Shown here in pieces: positions 1 to 7,154 of a DNA stretch of 64,000 bases (positions within the stretch are counted from its first letter, which is position 1; the number at the start of each line of letters is the position of its first letter). The notes under the pieces were generated by a model. That model was not told the DNA's origin, made no database searches, and saw only the letters and a list, made by a program, of their open reading frames with translations. The stretch spans positions 1-64,000 of the forward strand of contig CALUTE010000002.1 in the NCBI GenBank assembly GCA_944323645.1. Reading direction: 5' to 3'. Source of the DNA: an uncultured Helicobacter sp. (GTDB lineage: Bacteria > Campylobacterota > Campylobacteria > Campylobacterales > Helicobacteraceae). The position numbers were made by a program, and so were the translations under genes.

Positions 1-222
1 AAAGAAAGCACACACAAAGAGAGTGCTTATACAAAAGAAAAAATAGGCTATACACTTTTTAGATTCCATACCAATCCCAACTTGCTCTGTCCTTTGGGTA
101 AAAATATCCATAGCCTTTTAGATTCTCATTTTATAAAGGCTCAAAGAGTGCTAGAGGAGTATCTTGCAAGTGTGAAGTTAAGTGATTTGCTAGAGGAGCT
201 ACGCACACAGCATTTGTGCTAG
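1..222 (+). CDS. 3' end of an unrecognised protein (partial)
   Basis: Frame 1 is open from the window edge to a TAG stop and gives the last 73 residues of a protein. The fragment is mixed charged and hydrophobic, ends in a leucine-rich amphipathic stretch (EEYLASVKLSDLLEELR) and has no membrane segment. I do not recognise the family. The start lies outside the window, so nothing can be said about function. Confidence 0.6.
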   Translation, partial: KESTHKESAYTKEKIGYTLFRFHTNPNLLCPLGKNIHSLLDSHFIKAQRVLEEYLASVKLSDLLEELRTQHLC

Positions 223-353
223 GGAATTAATCCTAAGTTTTTGTGAGAGTGAGTATAGTTGGTGCATTGACTACAATTATTGCTCATAACTTCTTAATTG
301 TATTAATTTTCCTAACTTTTACCCTAAATTCCTCTTTTAAAGCATTGAAGCAC

Positions 354-1223
354 TTATTCAAACAACGGCAACTCCCTCATCATATTGCGTAGCTTTATTG
401 CTACCCTTGGCATATGCTCAGCTATGGTCAGTCCTACTAAATCGTAGTTTGTGTTTATGGCATTGATGAGATTTACTACCTCGGCTATCTTTAGCCCATT
501 TTCTACCACGCCAACCGCCATTATAAGCTCACTAGGATCTAGCACATCTAAGTCAAAATGCACCACCGCCTTAGATTTACCCCTGCTTTTAAGCCATTCT
601 AAGAGCTTTGTAGAATCTCTAGATTCCTCTGGGCTTAAGACTTTCACGCCTATTTCCTCACATCGCTCTTTCTTACCTTCAAAGTCTCGCAATCCCACGA
701 TGATAGAATCTTTAGGATTAAAATGCGCGGGTAAAATCCTAGCAATGCCTTCTTTATCGATAAGCCCAAAGGTAGCCGCTAACGCCATAGCGTGGTAGCC
801 CTGATATTTATCTCCTTGCAAATTCAAATCCTTGTGCGCATCTATCCACACGATAGCCACATCATCTTTGTATTTGTTCGCTAGATAACTAAAAGGCACG
901 ACAGAGACAGAGCATTCGCCCCCAAGCGTTAGAATCTTATCAGGTTTATACTTGTTTAAAATCTCTAGTGCTGCCTTGCTTTGCTTTACAATCTTATCAT
1001 AGTTTAGAATGCCGTTTTTAGATTCTCGCACGCCAGATTTTGGATATTCAAGCGAGATAGGCACTTTGGCTATCTTAGTCTTTGAATCTTTAGGGGCTAA
1101 AAACTCCAAAAGCTCCGCACCCAAATAATATCCCGTGCTAGAATCTTTTTCGTTTAACTCTGGTATCATCTTGCCAACATCACCGCCCTGCCATTGTGGG
1201 TAGAGTAGTCGCAGGGTGTTCAT
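354..1223 (-). CDS. Arginase/agmatinase-family ureohydrolase-like protein
   Basis: The 289-residue protein has the ureohydrolase layout: GGECS (101-105), DAHKD (128-132), HFDLDVLDP (222-230) and a C-terminal TIAEH. Family members use a two-manganese centre to hydrolyse guanidino compounds (arginine, agmatine, formiminoglutamate). The Asp/His ligands of the second and third motifs are present. The first motif, normally GG(D/G)H(S/E), has Cys where the first Mn-binding His should be, so activity or substrate may differ. The start overlaps the ridA-like stop as ATGA, so the two genes are probably translationally coupled. The substrate cannot be read from sequence. Confidence 0.8.
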   Translation of the reverse strand: MNTLRLLYPQWQGGDVGKMIPELNEKDSSTGYYLGAELLEFLAPKDSKTKIAKVPISLEYPKSGVRESKNGILNYDKIVKQSKAALEILNKYKPDKILTLGGECSVSVVPFSYLANKYKDDVAIVWIDAHKDLNLQGDKYQGYHAMALAATFGLIDKEGIARILPAHFNPKDSIIVGLRDFEGKKERCEEIGVKVLSPEESRDSTKLLEWLKSRGKSKAVVHFDLDVLDPSELIMAVGVVENGLKIAEVVNLINAINTNYDLVGLTIAEHMPRVAIKLRNMMRELPLFE

Positions 1224-1606
1224 TTTCTAGCTCCTTTATACGCCTCTACCACGACTTCTACACGCATTTGTGGCAATCCAAGCCCAGCGACTTGCACCAT
1301 AGTCCATAGTGGCGGTATTTGACAACGCTTTTTAAATTGAGAAGCCATAAGCTTATTTATCTCATCTGTTATCTTGCCTGTGAGATATATCGTTACGCTA
1401 TACACCTCACTCCAGCTACTCCCAGCAGATTCTAAGACAAAGCCGACATTCTCAAAGGCTTGATTAATCTCATCTTTTAGCTCTTTATGTGGGAAATTAA
1501 AATCCCTATCCCAGCCGCCTTGCCCTGAAATCTTTATAATCTTATCATCTATGATAACCGCCGTGCTAGCCCCAGATTCTTTGAAATTATCACCTTTTTG
1601 TAATAT
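1220..1606 (-). CDS. RidA (YjgF/UK114)-family protein without a canonical start codon
   Basis: The frame encodes a RidA-like domain: a SGQGGWDRD segment near the N-terminus, VTIYLTGK in the middle and a C-terminal LPQMRVEVVVEAY that matches the family's last strand. RidA proteins hydrolyse reactive enamine/imine intermediates. The frame is open back to a TAA at 1616-1618, but there is no ATG, GTG or TTG before the GTG at 1405, which would delete half the domain. An ATA at 1604-1606 sits about 6 bases after an AAAGG and would give 128 residues, the usual family length. The ancestral ATG has probably become ATA. It may be poorly expressed or a young pseudogene. It overlaps the arginase-like gene by ATGA. 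Confidence 0.65.
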   Translation of the reverse strand: MLQKGDNFKESGASTAVIIDDKIIKISGQGGWDRDFNFPHKELKDEINQAFENVGFVLESAGSSWSEVYSVTIYLTGKITDEINKLMASQFKKRCQIPPLWTMVQVAGLGLPQMRVEVVVEAYKGARK

Positions 1607-1727
1607 ACTATACCTTTAGAAAGTTTATTTATTGCCAACCTATCTTGTAAGCAATACATATAAAAAATAAGTGCTGCATAGAATCTACCCCTAGTGCAGA
1701 TTCTGATTCTAGCTCTAAAGACATTGT

Positions 1728-2222
1728 GTGAAAAAAGAAACGCTCAATTATCACTCACTCTCAAGTACAAGCGATAAGGCTTTGTATAGTATTGTGATGA
1801 GTATTACAAGTGTTGTGTGTGCTGTATGTTTTGTTGTGTTGTATTTTTACATACTTGATTACTTTAAGACTTTAGTAGAAAATGCCTTTATAGTTTATGC
1901 TATAAGTATATTCTCTGTCGTGTGTTGTATGTATCTTATGGCAATTATCTGTGGGGCAAGTATCTTAAAAGTAGGCACAAATGCTTTGTGCGTGTCTAGC
2001 TTTCTTATTATATATTTTTTATGCTTTTCTTTTTTGGATTCTATATTGGATTTTCAATTTGGTTGGCTTTTAGTATGGTTTGGTTTCTTTATGATGATTC
2101 TCCCCAATCTTTTATTACTCCTTGATAAGATTCCCATAACAATGTTTTTGCTATTCTTTTTGATAGTGAATATTCTTGCTTTTAGCATTAATCTATTAAC
2201 TTATGGGAGTTGGTATAAATGA
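1728..2222 (+). CDS. Small polytopic membrane protein, first in a coupled array
   Basis: The 164-residue protein starts at GTG and has about five hydrophobic segments (roughly 22-48, 53-75, 82-104, 112-132, 138-158) separated by very short loops, and no recognised domain. Its GTG overlaps a TGA that closes a short open stretch (about 1653-1730) as GTGTGA. Its own TGA overlaps the next ATG as ATGA. The same arrangement repeats twice downstream, so the gene belongs to a chain in which membrane proteins alternate with HAFLGLT-motif proteins. An immunity role is a guess from context only. Confidence 0.7.
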   Translation: MKKETLNYHSLSSTSDKALYSIVMSITSVVCAVCFVVLYFYILDYFKTLVENAFIVYAISIFSVVCCMYLMAIICGASILKVGTNALCVSSFLIIYFLCFSFLDSILDFQFGWLLVWFGFFMMILPNLLLLLDKIPITMFLLFFLIVNILAFSINLLTYGSWYK

Positions 2223-2386
2223 AATATTTTGTAACTATGTATATTAAAAATATGCAAGCACCCTCAATTATCCCTCACGCATTTTTAGGGCTTACCCATA
2301 CCCACCCTGATGAATTAGATTCACTAGGTGATATTGAGCTAGAAAAATATTCTAATCCACAATCTTTGTATGGAGGTATCATTTGA
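2219..2386 (+). CDS. Short HAFLGLT/PDELD-motif protein, copy 1
   Basis: This 55-residue ORF begins MKYFVTMYI and contains PHAFLGLTHTHPDELD. Its ATG overlaps the TGA of the membrane gene before it, and its TGA overlaps the TTG of the one after it. Copy 2 (2781-2972) has the same start and the same core (THAFLGLT..., PDELD), and a broken copy 3 lies at 3335-3547. Strong conservation of the core with divergent tails suggests a truncated domain such as an effector fragment rather than random ORFs. A Gly/Pro-His-Ala-Phe-hydrophobic-Gly pattern occurs in some predicted permuted papain-like effectors; I state that from memory and could not check it. Confidence 0.65.
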   Translation: MKYFVTMYIKNMQAPSIIPHAFLGLTHTHPDELDSLGDIELEKYSNPQSLYGGII

Positions 2387-2784
2387 ATATCCCCATATAC
2401 TCAAACCTCAAAGCAAAGTTAGAATCTAAAGGACTAGATTCTATCACAAGCGGACAGATTGCGTGGTTTGTGTGTAGTATATTATTATTTTGTATCCCGC
2501 TTGTGTATTATAATCAATTTGTGTTTGCACTCATGGCATTATTTGTATATATTATAAACCTTATGTATATTCACAATATATTAGCACTTGTGGCGGTGGT
2601 AGTAAATTTGTGTATTGCTATTAATTATAGCGATTTTAATATATTTCTGATAATATCCTTTGTATTTCTTACTATTTGTGTTGCTTTAAGGTTATATAGA
2701 GTTATGATAATTTTTTGTTTAGGATTTTTATATTTATATATTTCATTGCAAATATTTAATGCTTTGGGAGGACTTATGAAATGA
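2383..2784 (+). CDS. Small polytopic membrane protein, second in the array
   Basis: The 133-residue protein has a short soluble N-terminus (about 25 residues) followed by four hydrophobic segments (about 26-43, 46-76, 86-102, 105-128). It appears to start at TTG, overlapping the preceding TGA, and ends in ATGA, which contains the ATG of copy 2 of the motif protein. It shows no obvious similarity to the first membrane protein beyond composition. Non-homologous membrane partners beside conserved motif proteins are typical of immunity genes in polymorphic-toxin loci, but that role is inferred. Confidence 0.65.
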   Translation: MNIPIYSNLKAKLESKGLDSITSGQIAWFVCSILLFCIPLVYYNQFVFALMALFVYIINLMYIHNILALVAVVVNLCIAINYSDFNIFLIISFVFLTICVALRLYRVMIIFCLGFLYLYISLQIFNALGGLMK

Positions 2785-2972
2785 AATATTATGTAACTCT
2801 TTATATTGACCCAATATTTGATTTCGAGGGCTTCACCCACGCCTTTCTAGGCTTAACCAAAGATAAATCACCTGATGAATTAGATAAAGTAGATAAAGTA
2901 GATAAAGAATTACGAGATAAAAAACTTAAAAATGCTGATTGGAAAGATTTTGATAAAAGTAGGATTCTGTGA
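2781..2972 (+). CDS. Short HAFLGLT/PDELD-motif protein, copy 2
   Basis: The 63-residue ORF begins MKYYVTLYI, carries THAFLGLTKDKSPDELD and ends in a charged tail with a DKV repeat (DKVDKVDK). Bases 2881-2907 show the matching 9-base tandem repeat. Its ATG overlaps the stop of the second membrane gene, and its TGA overlaps the GTG of the third (GTGA). Its N-terminal 30 residues align closely with copy 1. No function is recognised. Confidence 0.65.
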   Translation: MKYYVTLYIDPIFDFEGFTHAFLGLTKDKSPDELDKVDKVDKELRDKKLKNADWKDFDKSRIL

Positions 2973-3277
2973 AAAAAGACAAGTTTGAGTTTGGGATTTT
3001 TATTTTAGATTGCTTTATGTGTATAGGGTTAATGGTGATATCTATTATTCTTTTTTTTGTATTAGAAGTAATTATACAAACCAATGGGTTTTATGCCCTT
3101 GCTGCACTTCTTACATTCTCTCATACTTCAATATTTGCACTATATTTCTTTTTAGAAAAGAAAAATATCATCCAATACAGAATCTACAAGCCAAGTTTTT
3201 GGTTTGTTTTTATAAGTATAAATAGCTATTGGTGGCTTGTGGCTTATCATCTTGCTAATGGTGGTTTTAGCAAATAA
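2969..3277 (+). CDS. Small membrane protein, third in the array
   Basis: The 102-residue protein starts at GTG and has three hydrophobic segments (about 8-34, 41-62, 74-95). A T8 run lies inside the gene at 3051-3058 and could shift the frame by slippage. It is the last intact member of the chain. About 60 bases later comes a broken third copy of the HAFLGLT motif. No domain is recognised. Confidence 0.6.
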   Translation: MKKDKFEFGIFILDCFMCIGLMVISIILFFVLEVIIQTNGFYALAALLTFSHTSIFALYFFLEKKNIIQYRIYKPSFWFVFISINSYWWLVAYHLANGGFSK

Positions 3278-3334
3278 TTAATAACCAAGGATTCTCTATA
3301 TAATACTTTATAACAATCTATATCCACCCAATGA

Positions 3335-3547
3335 GTCTTAAATGCGACAACAAACTTTAGTGAGATTCTAGGTATTCCTCACGCCTTTTTGGGCTTGACT
3401 CACACCCACCCTGATGAGTTGGATAACAAGGCAAAAATTTATGGTGTTCCCGATAGATGTTTGGCAATGTTATTTGAGATTCTAATCCTTATAAGACAGC
3501 AATCAAGAATATCTCAAGCACAATGCGTAGAGAATCTTCATCTTTAG
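3335..3547 (+). pseudogene. Broken third copy of the HAFLGLT/PDELD-motif gene
   Basis: The frame after a TGA at 3332-3334 reads through GIPHAFLGLTHTHPDELDN and on through AKIYGVPD to a TAG at 3545-3547. There is no start codon and the MKY(F/Y)VT start is missing; a nearby ATG lies in another frame and stops at once. The core is nearly identical to copy 1 over 16 residues, so it is a real paralogue that has decayed. Its tail differs from copies 1 and 2, which suggests the family domain is longer than the two short copies show. Confidence 0.6.
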
Positions 3548-3561
3548 CTTTGCAATTATTA

Positions 3562-3567
3562 TATAAT
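3562..3567 (+). promoter_or_regulatory. -10 element upstream of the YwqK-like gene
   Basis: A perfect TATAAT lies 40 bases before the ATG at 3608. I see no clear -35 hexamer, as is common for sigma-80-type promoters in this group. It suggests the repeat-protein gene is transcribed separately from the membrane-protein array. Confidence 0.45.
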
Positions 3568-3607
3568 ACGCGATAGTACAAAACACGATGATGACAGGGA
3601 GTGTGCA

Positions 3608-4558
3608 ATGGCAAAGATTTTGATAGTATTCTTTTGGATATGTTTGCAAGTGGTATATGCTGAAGAGCTACCTGAATGCAAAAGTGAGACAGACAAACAA
3701 AGGGGCTGCGTATTACATCATAATATCTTGGAGCTAGGATTCATACCGGGCAGAAAAGAACCGGGACTGAAAGAGTATAGATACCAAACCCCTTATAAAG
3801 ATTCTCTAATACATGGTGTAGAAAAGGGCTACTATGACAATGGCTCTCTCAAAAAGGAAACGCCTTATAAAAATGGCAAAAAAGAGGGCATACAAAAAGA
3901 GTATGACCAAAAAGGCATACTCACACAAGAAACATCTTACAAAAACGACAAGATACATGGTATAAGAACACGATACGATTATGAAGGCAAGATTTACTCA
4001 CAAACTCCCTACAAAAAAGGTGAGATTGATGGTGTTTTCAAACGATACAATGACAAAGGCATTGTAGTAGAAGAGACTACCTACAAAAATGGCAAAAAAG
4101 AGGGTGTGAGTAGGGATTATGATTATGAAAATGGCAAGATTCTAAGAACAGAGCGCTTGTATAAAGATGATAAAGAAGTAAGCACAAAGGAATATGGCAA
4201 AAATGGCAAACTCATAAGAGAGATACTCTATAATGATGACTATAAATCCCCTTTTTTAGTTCAGAGAGAATACCGCACAGACGGCTCACTTAGGCGGAAG
4301 TTTCTGCATTTTGATTATAATCAAGCACAAACAATCATAGGACATACCGAAATGTTCTATGATACCAATAACAAGGCATTAGCCATCATCTCCTATGGCG
4401 GGACAAGCTGCATAGGGGACAACTGCACGATAGAAGTGAAAAAGTGTGCCGATGATAAGCCGCTAAAGGAAGTGGATATGAAAGATATGAAAGTGGATTT
4501 TTATACGCAAGCCCTAGATTACATTGAAAGTATCGCTTTTCAAAGCTGTGGTGAATGA
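3608..4558 (+). CDS. Secreted YwqK/MORN-type repeat protein
   Basis: The 316-residue protein starts with a signal peptide (MAKILIVFFWICLQVVYA, cleavage near 18-19). From about residue 55 to 215 it carries about seven repeats of the pattern Y-K-N-G-K-K-E-G ... Y-(x)n-G-K-(I/L). This is the MORN-like repeat of the YwqK antitoxin family, named for the partner of the B. subtilis toxin YwqJ. The last 100 residues are not repetitive and contain two cysteine pairs (SCIGDNC, KKC...SC). Similar repeat proteins are common in Helicobacter and are not all antitoxins. Its position after the small-gene array makes an immunity or surface role possible, but this is unproven. Confidence 0.75.
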   Translation: MAKILIVFFWICLQVVYAEELPECKSETDKQRGCVLHHNILELGFIPGRKEPGLKEYRYQTPYKDSLIHGVEKGYYDNGSLKKETPYKNGKKEGIQKEYDQKGILTQETSYKNDKIHGIRTRYDYEGKIYSQTPYKKGEIDGVFKRYNDKGIVVEETTYKNGKKEGVSRDYDYENGKILRTERLYKDDKEVSTKEYGKNGKLIREILYNDDYKSPFLVQREYRTDGSLRRKFLHFDYNQAQTIIGHTEMFYDTNNKALAIISYGGTSCIGDNCTIEVKKCADDKPLKEVDMKDMKVDFYTQALDYIESIAFQSCGE

Positions 4559-4867
4559 GTGGCATAGATATGTGCGTGATAATCGCTCGTAGACAATATG
4601 TAATGTGCTTGTGGTATAGCAAGTGATATGCAAACTAGATGTATTTGAGATAGCTGACTGAAGTGGCTTTGGGATTGTTATGCTTTATATGTATGCTATA
4701 TGATACCACAGGGGGAGGCTAGTCTTTGATTGTCTCTTAGATTTTGCTAATTTTGCTTTTGTATAAGCACAAAGCAAATGGATTATGTAATCCTCATCAT
4801 TCCTTGATTACTACTTGTGCCTTTTGCTAGATTGCCCTTTGTCAGAGTTCTAGCAGATTTTGCTTTA
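4559..4867. other. Intergenic region with a hairpin
   Basis: I see no gene in these 309 bases. An imperfect inverted repeat, TTTGCTTTTGT (4752-4762) against ACAAAGCAAA (4769-4778) with a 6-base loop and one bulged T, could end transcription from either side, since the flanking genes converge. Confidence 0.5.
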
Positions 4868-5707
4868 TCAATACGCAATCCCCTCTTTTAAAAATGTATT
4901 GCTCTGCAACTCATCAAAGGCACGATTTACTTCCTCGTTGGTATTCATAACAATAGGTCCTCCCCAAGCGATACTTTCTTGCAATGGGATTGAGGCTATA
5001 TAGAGAATCTGTGCAAACTTATCTGTGCTAGCTAGGCTTATGCTATCGCCATTTGTCAGCCGCACTGCCGTCTTTTCTCTCACTAACTTACCATCGATAT
5101 ACGCATCGCCTTGTAGCAAAAATAGCATGGCAAAATACTCGCTTTTAGTCGGTAGTATTTGTGTTTTATGAGGCTCTAGCCATAGATCATAATAATCAAG
5201 TGGTAGATATTTCCCGCAAAAACCCTTTGTGCCTTCATACTCTCCAGCTAAAAGTCTAAGCCTAGCAGATTCTAACTCTAGCTCGGGTATCTCTGTATTT
5301 TTAATGCTTCTATACGCAGGGGCACTCATCTTGTCTTTTTGCGGGAGGTTAAGCCATAGCTGCACACCAAGCATTCTCTCACAAGGTGGCAAAATCTCCT
5401 CATGCAAGATTCCAGAGCCAGCAGTCATCCACTGCACCTCGCCATCTTGTATGGTATCGCTATTGCCTAGGCTATCTTTGTGCGTCATTTTGCCCTTATA
5501 CACATAGCTAATCGTCTCAATTCCCCGATGCGGATGCATAGGAAAGCTTTTAATATAATCCTCAGGATTTGTAGAATCAAAAGAATCTAACATCAAAATG
5601 GGGTCAAATGTGTGCATGGTCTGTGCACCCAAAACCCTTGTAAGCTTCACACCTGCACCATCTATGGCAACCCTACCCACAATCTCAGCAGCAATCGTGC
5701 GTTTCAT
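4868..5707 (-). CDS. Pirin family protein
   Basis: The 279-residue bicupin has HPHRGIE at 58-64 and a downstream LHEE at 101-104, which supply the pirin metal ligands (His58, His60, His102, Glu104). A second, less conserved cupin half ends in PIVMNTNEEV. Bacterial pirins bind Fe or Cu; some have quercetinase activity and others modulate metabolic enzymes, so the exact role cannot be fixed. It reads in the same direction as mdaB with a gap of about 60 bases and may be cotranscribed. This region is rich in redox and stress genes. Confidence 0.9.
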   Translation of the reverse strand: MKRTIAAEIVGRVAIDGAGVKLTRVLGAQTMHTFDPILMLDSFDSTNPEDYIKSFPMHPHRGIETISYVYKGKMTHKDSLGNSDTIQDGEVQWMTAGSGILHEEILPPCERMLGVQLWLNLPQKDKMSAPAYRSIKNTEIPELELESARLRLLAGEYEGTKGFCGKYLPLDYYDLWLEPHKTQILPTKSEYFAMLFLLQGDAYIDGKLVREKTAVRLTNGDSISLASTDKFAQILYIASIPLQESIAWGGPIVMNTNEEVNRAFDELQSNTFLKEGIAY

Positions 5708-5766
5708 AGAATTTCCTTATATGCAATGTATGGGGGCAAGTTTCCCTAAGCCCGTTTCCCTAAGCC

Positions 5767-6348
5767 CTACCCAAAAACCTTTTGCAAGTGTGCCTTATAA
5801 TCTGCCTTGTATTTTTCAAGCTGTGGGTTTTTCATCACATCATTACACATAAAGCTAGGCAAGGCACTAAGCCCCATAAACTGATGTGCTTTATGGAGAT
5901 GAAACAACACGCCATCAATTCCTTGCCCTTCAAAAAACTGCCCAGATTCTGTAAATGCTTCTAGCGGGGCATTCCAAGTCGTGCTAAAGAGATATTTTTT
6001 GTTCTTTGCTAATCCGCCGCTACCATATTTTTTGCTAGGGTCTTTGCTACTTCTGCCATCATTAGCATAGAGTTTGCCCTGTGTGTTGTCTGTGACTTCA
6101 TCGAGGTATTTTTTCACAATCCAAGGCTCACCCATCCACCAGCCCGGAAACTGCCATATCCAAACATCAGAATCTAGGAGTTTTTGAAGTTCAGATTCTA
6201 CCTCATAGCCTTTGTCAATGTGCGTTTCAAGCACCTTTAGCCCTAGAGATTCCAAAGTCTCTTTTGCCACATTATGCAGTGCCTCATTAATCTTACCACC
6301 AGATGCACCAAACGCCTTGCCACCATTAAGTAATAATACAGTTTTCAT
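5767..6348 (-). CDS. mdaB: MdaB-type NADPH:quinone reductase
   Basis: The 193-residue flavodoxin-fold protein closely resembles H. pylori MdaB: VLLLNGGKAFG at the start, ETHIDKGY, the GWWMGEPWIVKKY motif and CNDVMKNP near the C-terminus. MdaB carries FAD, reduces quinones by two electrons with NADPH in the cytoplasm, and protects Helicobacter from oxidative stress. It is transcribed divergently from an HxlR regulator. The shared 129-base intergenic region contains a repeated AT-rich motif, so regulation by that protein is likely. Confidence 0.93.
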   Translation of the reverse strand: MKTVLLLNGGKAFGASGGKINEALHNVAKETLESLGLKVLETHIDKGYEVESELQKLLDSDVWIWQFPGWWMGEPWIVKKYLDEVTDNTQGKLYANDGRSSKDPSKKYGSGGLAKNKKYLFSTTWNAPLEAFTESGQFFEGQGIDGVLFHLHKAHQFMGLSALPSFMCNDVMKNPQLEKYKADYKAHLQKVFG

Positions 6349-6413
6349 TTCTTTCCTTTAAATAATTTTCCTAATTATACTTTTAGCCTATTTTATTGTC
6401 AATAATGCACTTT

Positions 6414-6453
6414 TATGTAATATAATATCATTTATGTAATATACTATACTTTT
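6414..6453. promoter_or_regulatory. Candidate HxlR operator between mdaB and hxlR-like gene
   Basis: TTATGTAATATA occurs twice as a direct repeat (6414-6425 and 6432-6443), 18 bases apart. The second copy extends to TGTAATATACTATACTTTT (6435-6453). The same 19-mer with one mismatch recurs at 1599-1617, over the start of the ridA-like gene. Winged-helix regulators of this type usually bind such AT-rich repeats next to their own gene. The binding itself is inferred. Confidence 0.4.
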
Positions 6454-6477
6454 ACATAGTTTAATTATATAGTTTCA

Positions 6478-6900
6478 ATGATGGAGCATATTATGGCAAA
6501 ACGCAAAAAAAATTCAAAAATTCATTTAGATATCACAGCAGAAAAAAGACAAAAGTTAGAATCTTATCATTGCACGATAGAAGCAGGGATTGCGATGATT
6601 GGCGGAAAATACAAGATAATGATTTTACATCATTTAATGCAAGGGGCATTGCGATACAACCAAATCGCTAAAGCTCTGCCAATAGCCACGCCAAAAATGC
6701 TCTCTCAACAGCTAAAAGAGCTAGAATCTGATGGTATTATCAAACGCACACTCTATCCTGTCGTGCCACCAAAGACGGAATACAATCTCACTCCTTTAGG
6801 AGAGGCTTTAAAGCCTGTGATAGAATCTCTGTGTGCTTGGTCGCAATACTATTATGAGGCTTGTGGTGTTGAAGATATACACAAAGACAAAGGCTCTTAA
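6478..6900 (+). CDS. HxlR-family transcriptional regulator
   Basis: The 140-residue protein has the winged-helix HxlR domain: C-x-IEAGIAMIGGKYKIMILHHL (about 30-53), PKMLSQQLKELE (recognition helix, about 75-86) and a wing with YPVVPPKTEYNLTPLG. The conserved N-terminal Cys, often the redox or aldehyde sensor, is present. The start at 6478 or 6493 (MAKRKK) is unsettled; both are in frame. It diverges from mdaB, so it probably controls quinone-reductase expression. Confidence 0.88.
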   Translation: MMEHIMAKRKKNSKIHLDITAEKRQKLESYHCTIEAGIAMIGGKYKIMILHHLMQGALRYNQIAKALPIATPKMLSQQLKELESDGIIKRTLYPVVPPKTEYNLTPLGEALKPVIESLCAWSQYYYEACGVEDIHKDKGS

Positions 6901-7080
6901 TCAGATTTGAACTTTTAGTTTTCATTGTAAAATCTATAATCTTATTCCCAAAACTCCCAAGTTTCTCTAAATGTCATATTCAGATGACAAAAGGGGGATA
7001 CTTATTACATATTTTTGTGGGTATTGTATTTGATATAAAGATTTAATAAGTTTGTTGTTTGCAAAATTTAATTATAATTT

Positions 7081-7113
7081 TTTTATATTATATTATTTTA
7101 ATATAATATAAAA
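7081..7113. promoter_or_regulatory. 33-bp AT-only perfect palindrome upstream of marR-like gene
   Basis: Two 15-base arms (7081-7095 and 7099-7113) are perfect reverse complements around a TTT centre. The element ends 41 bases before the MarR ATG, where a MarR-family autoregulatory operator would be expected. It could also be a hairpin in RNA, but A-T pairing alone and no clear U-tract make an operator more likely. Confidence 0.45.
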
Positions 7114-7154
7114 AATATAGTATATTCTAAATTATTCCAAAAGCGAGGCGCGGT

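Noticed and set aside
1-4558. Prophage or integrative element
   Set aside because: No integrase, attachment repeat, capsid or tRNA boundary is visible in this stretch.
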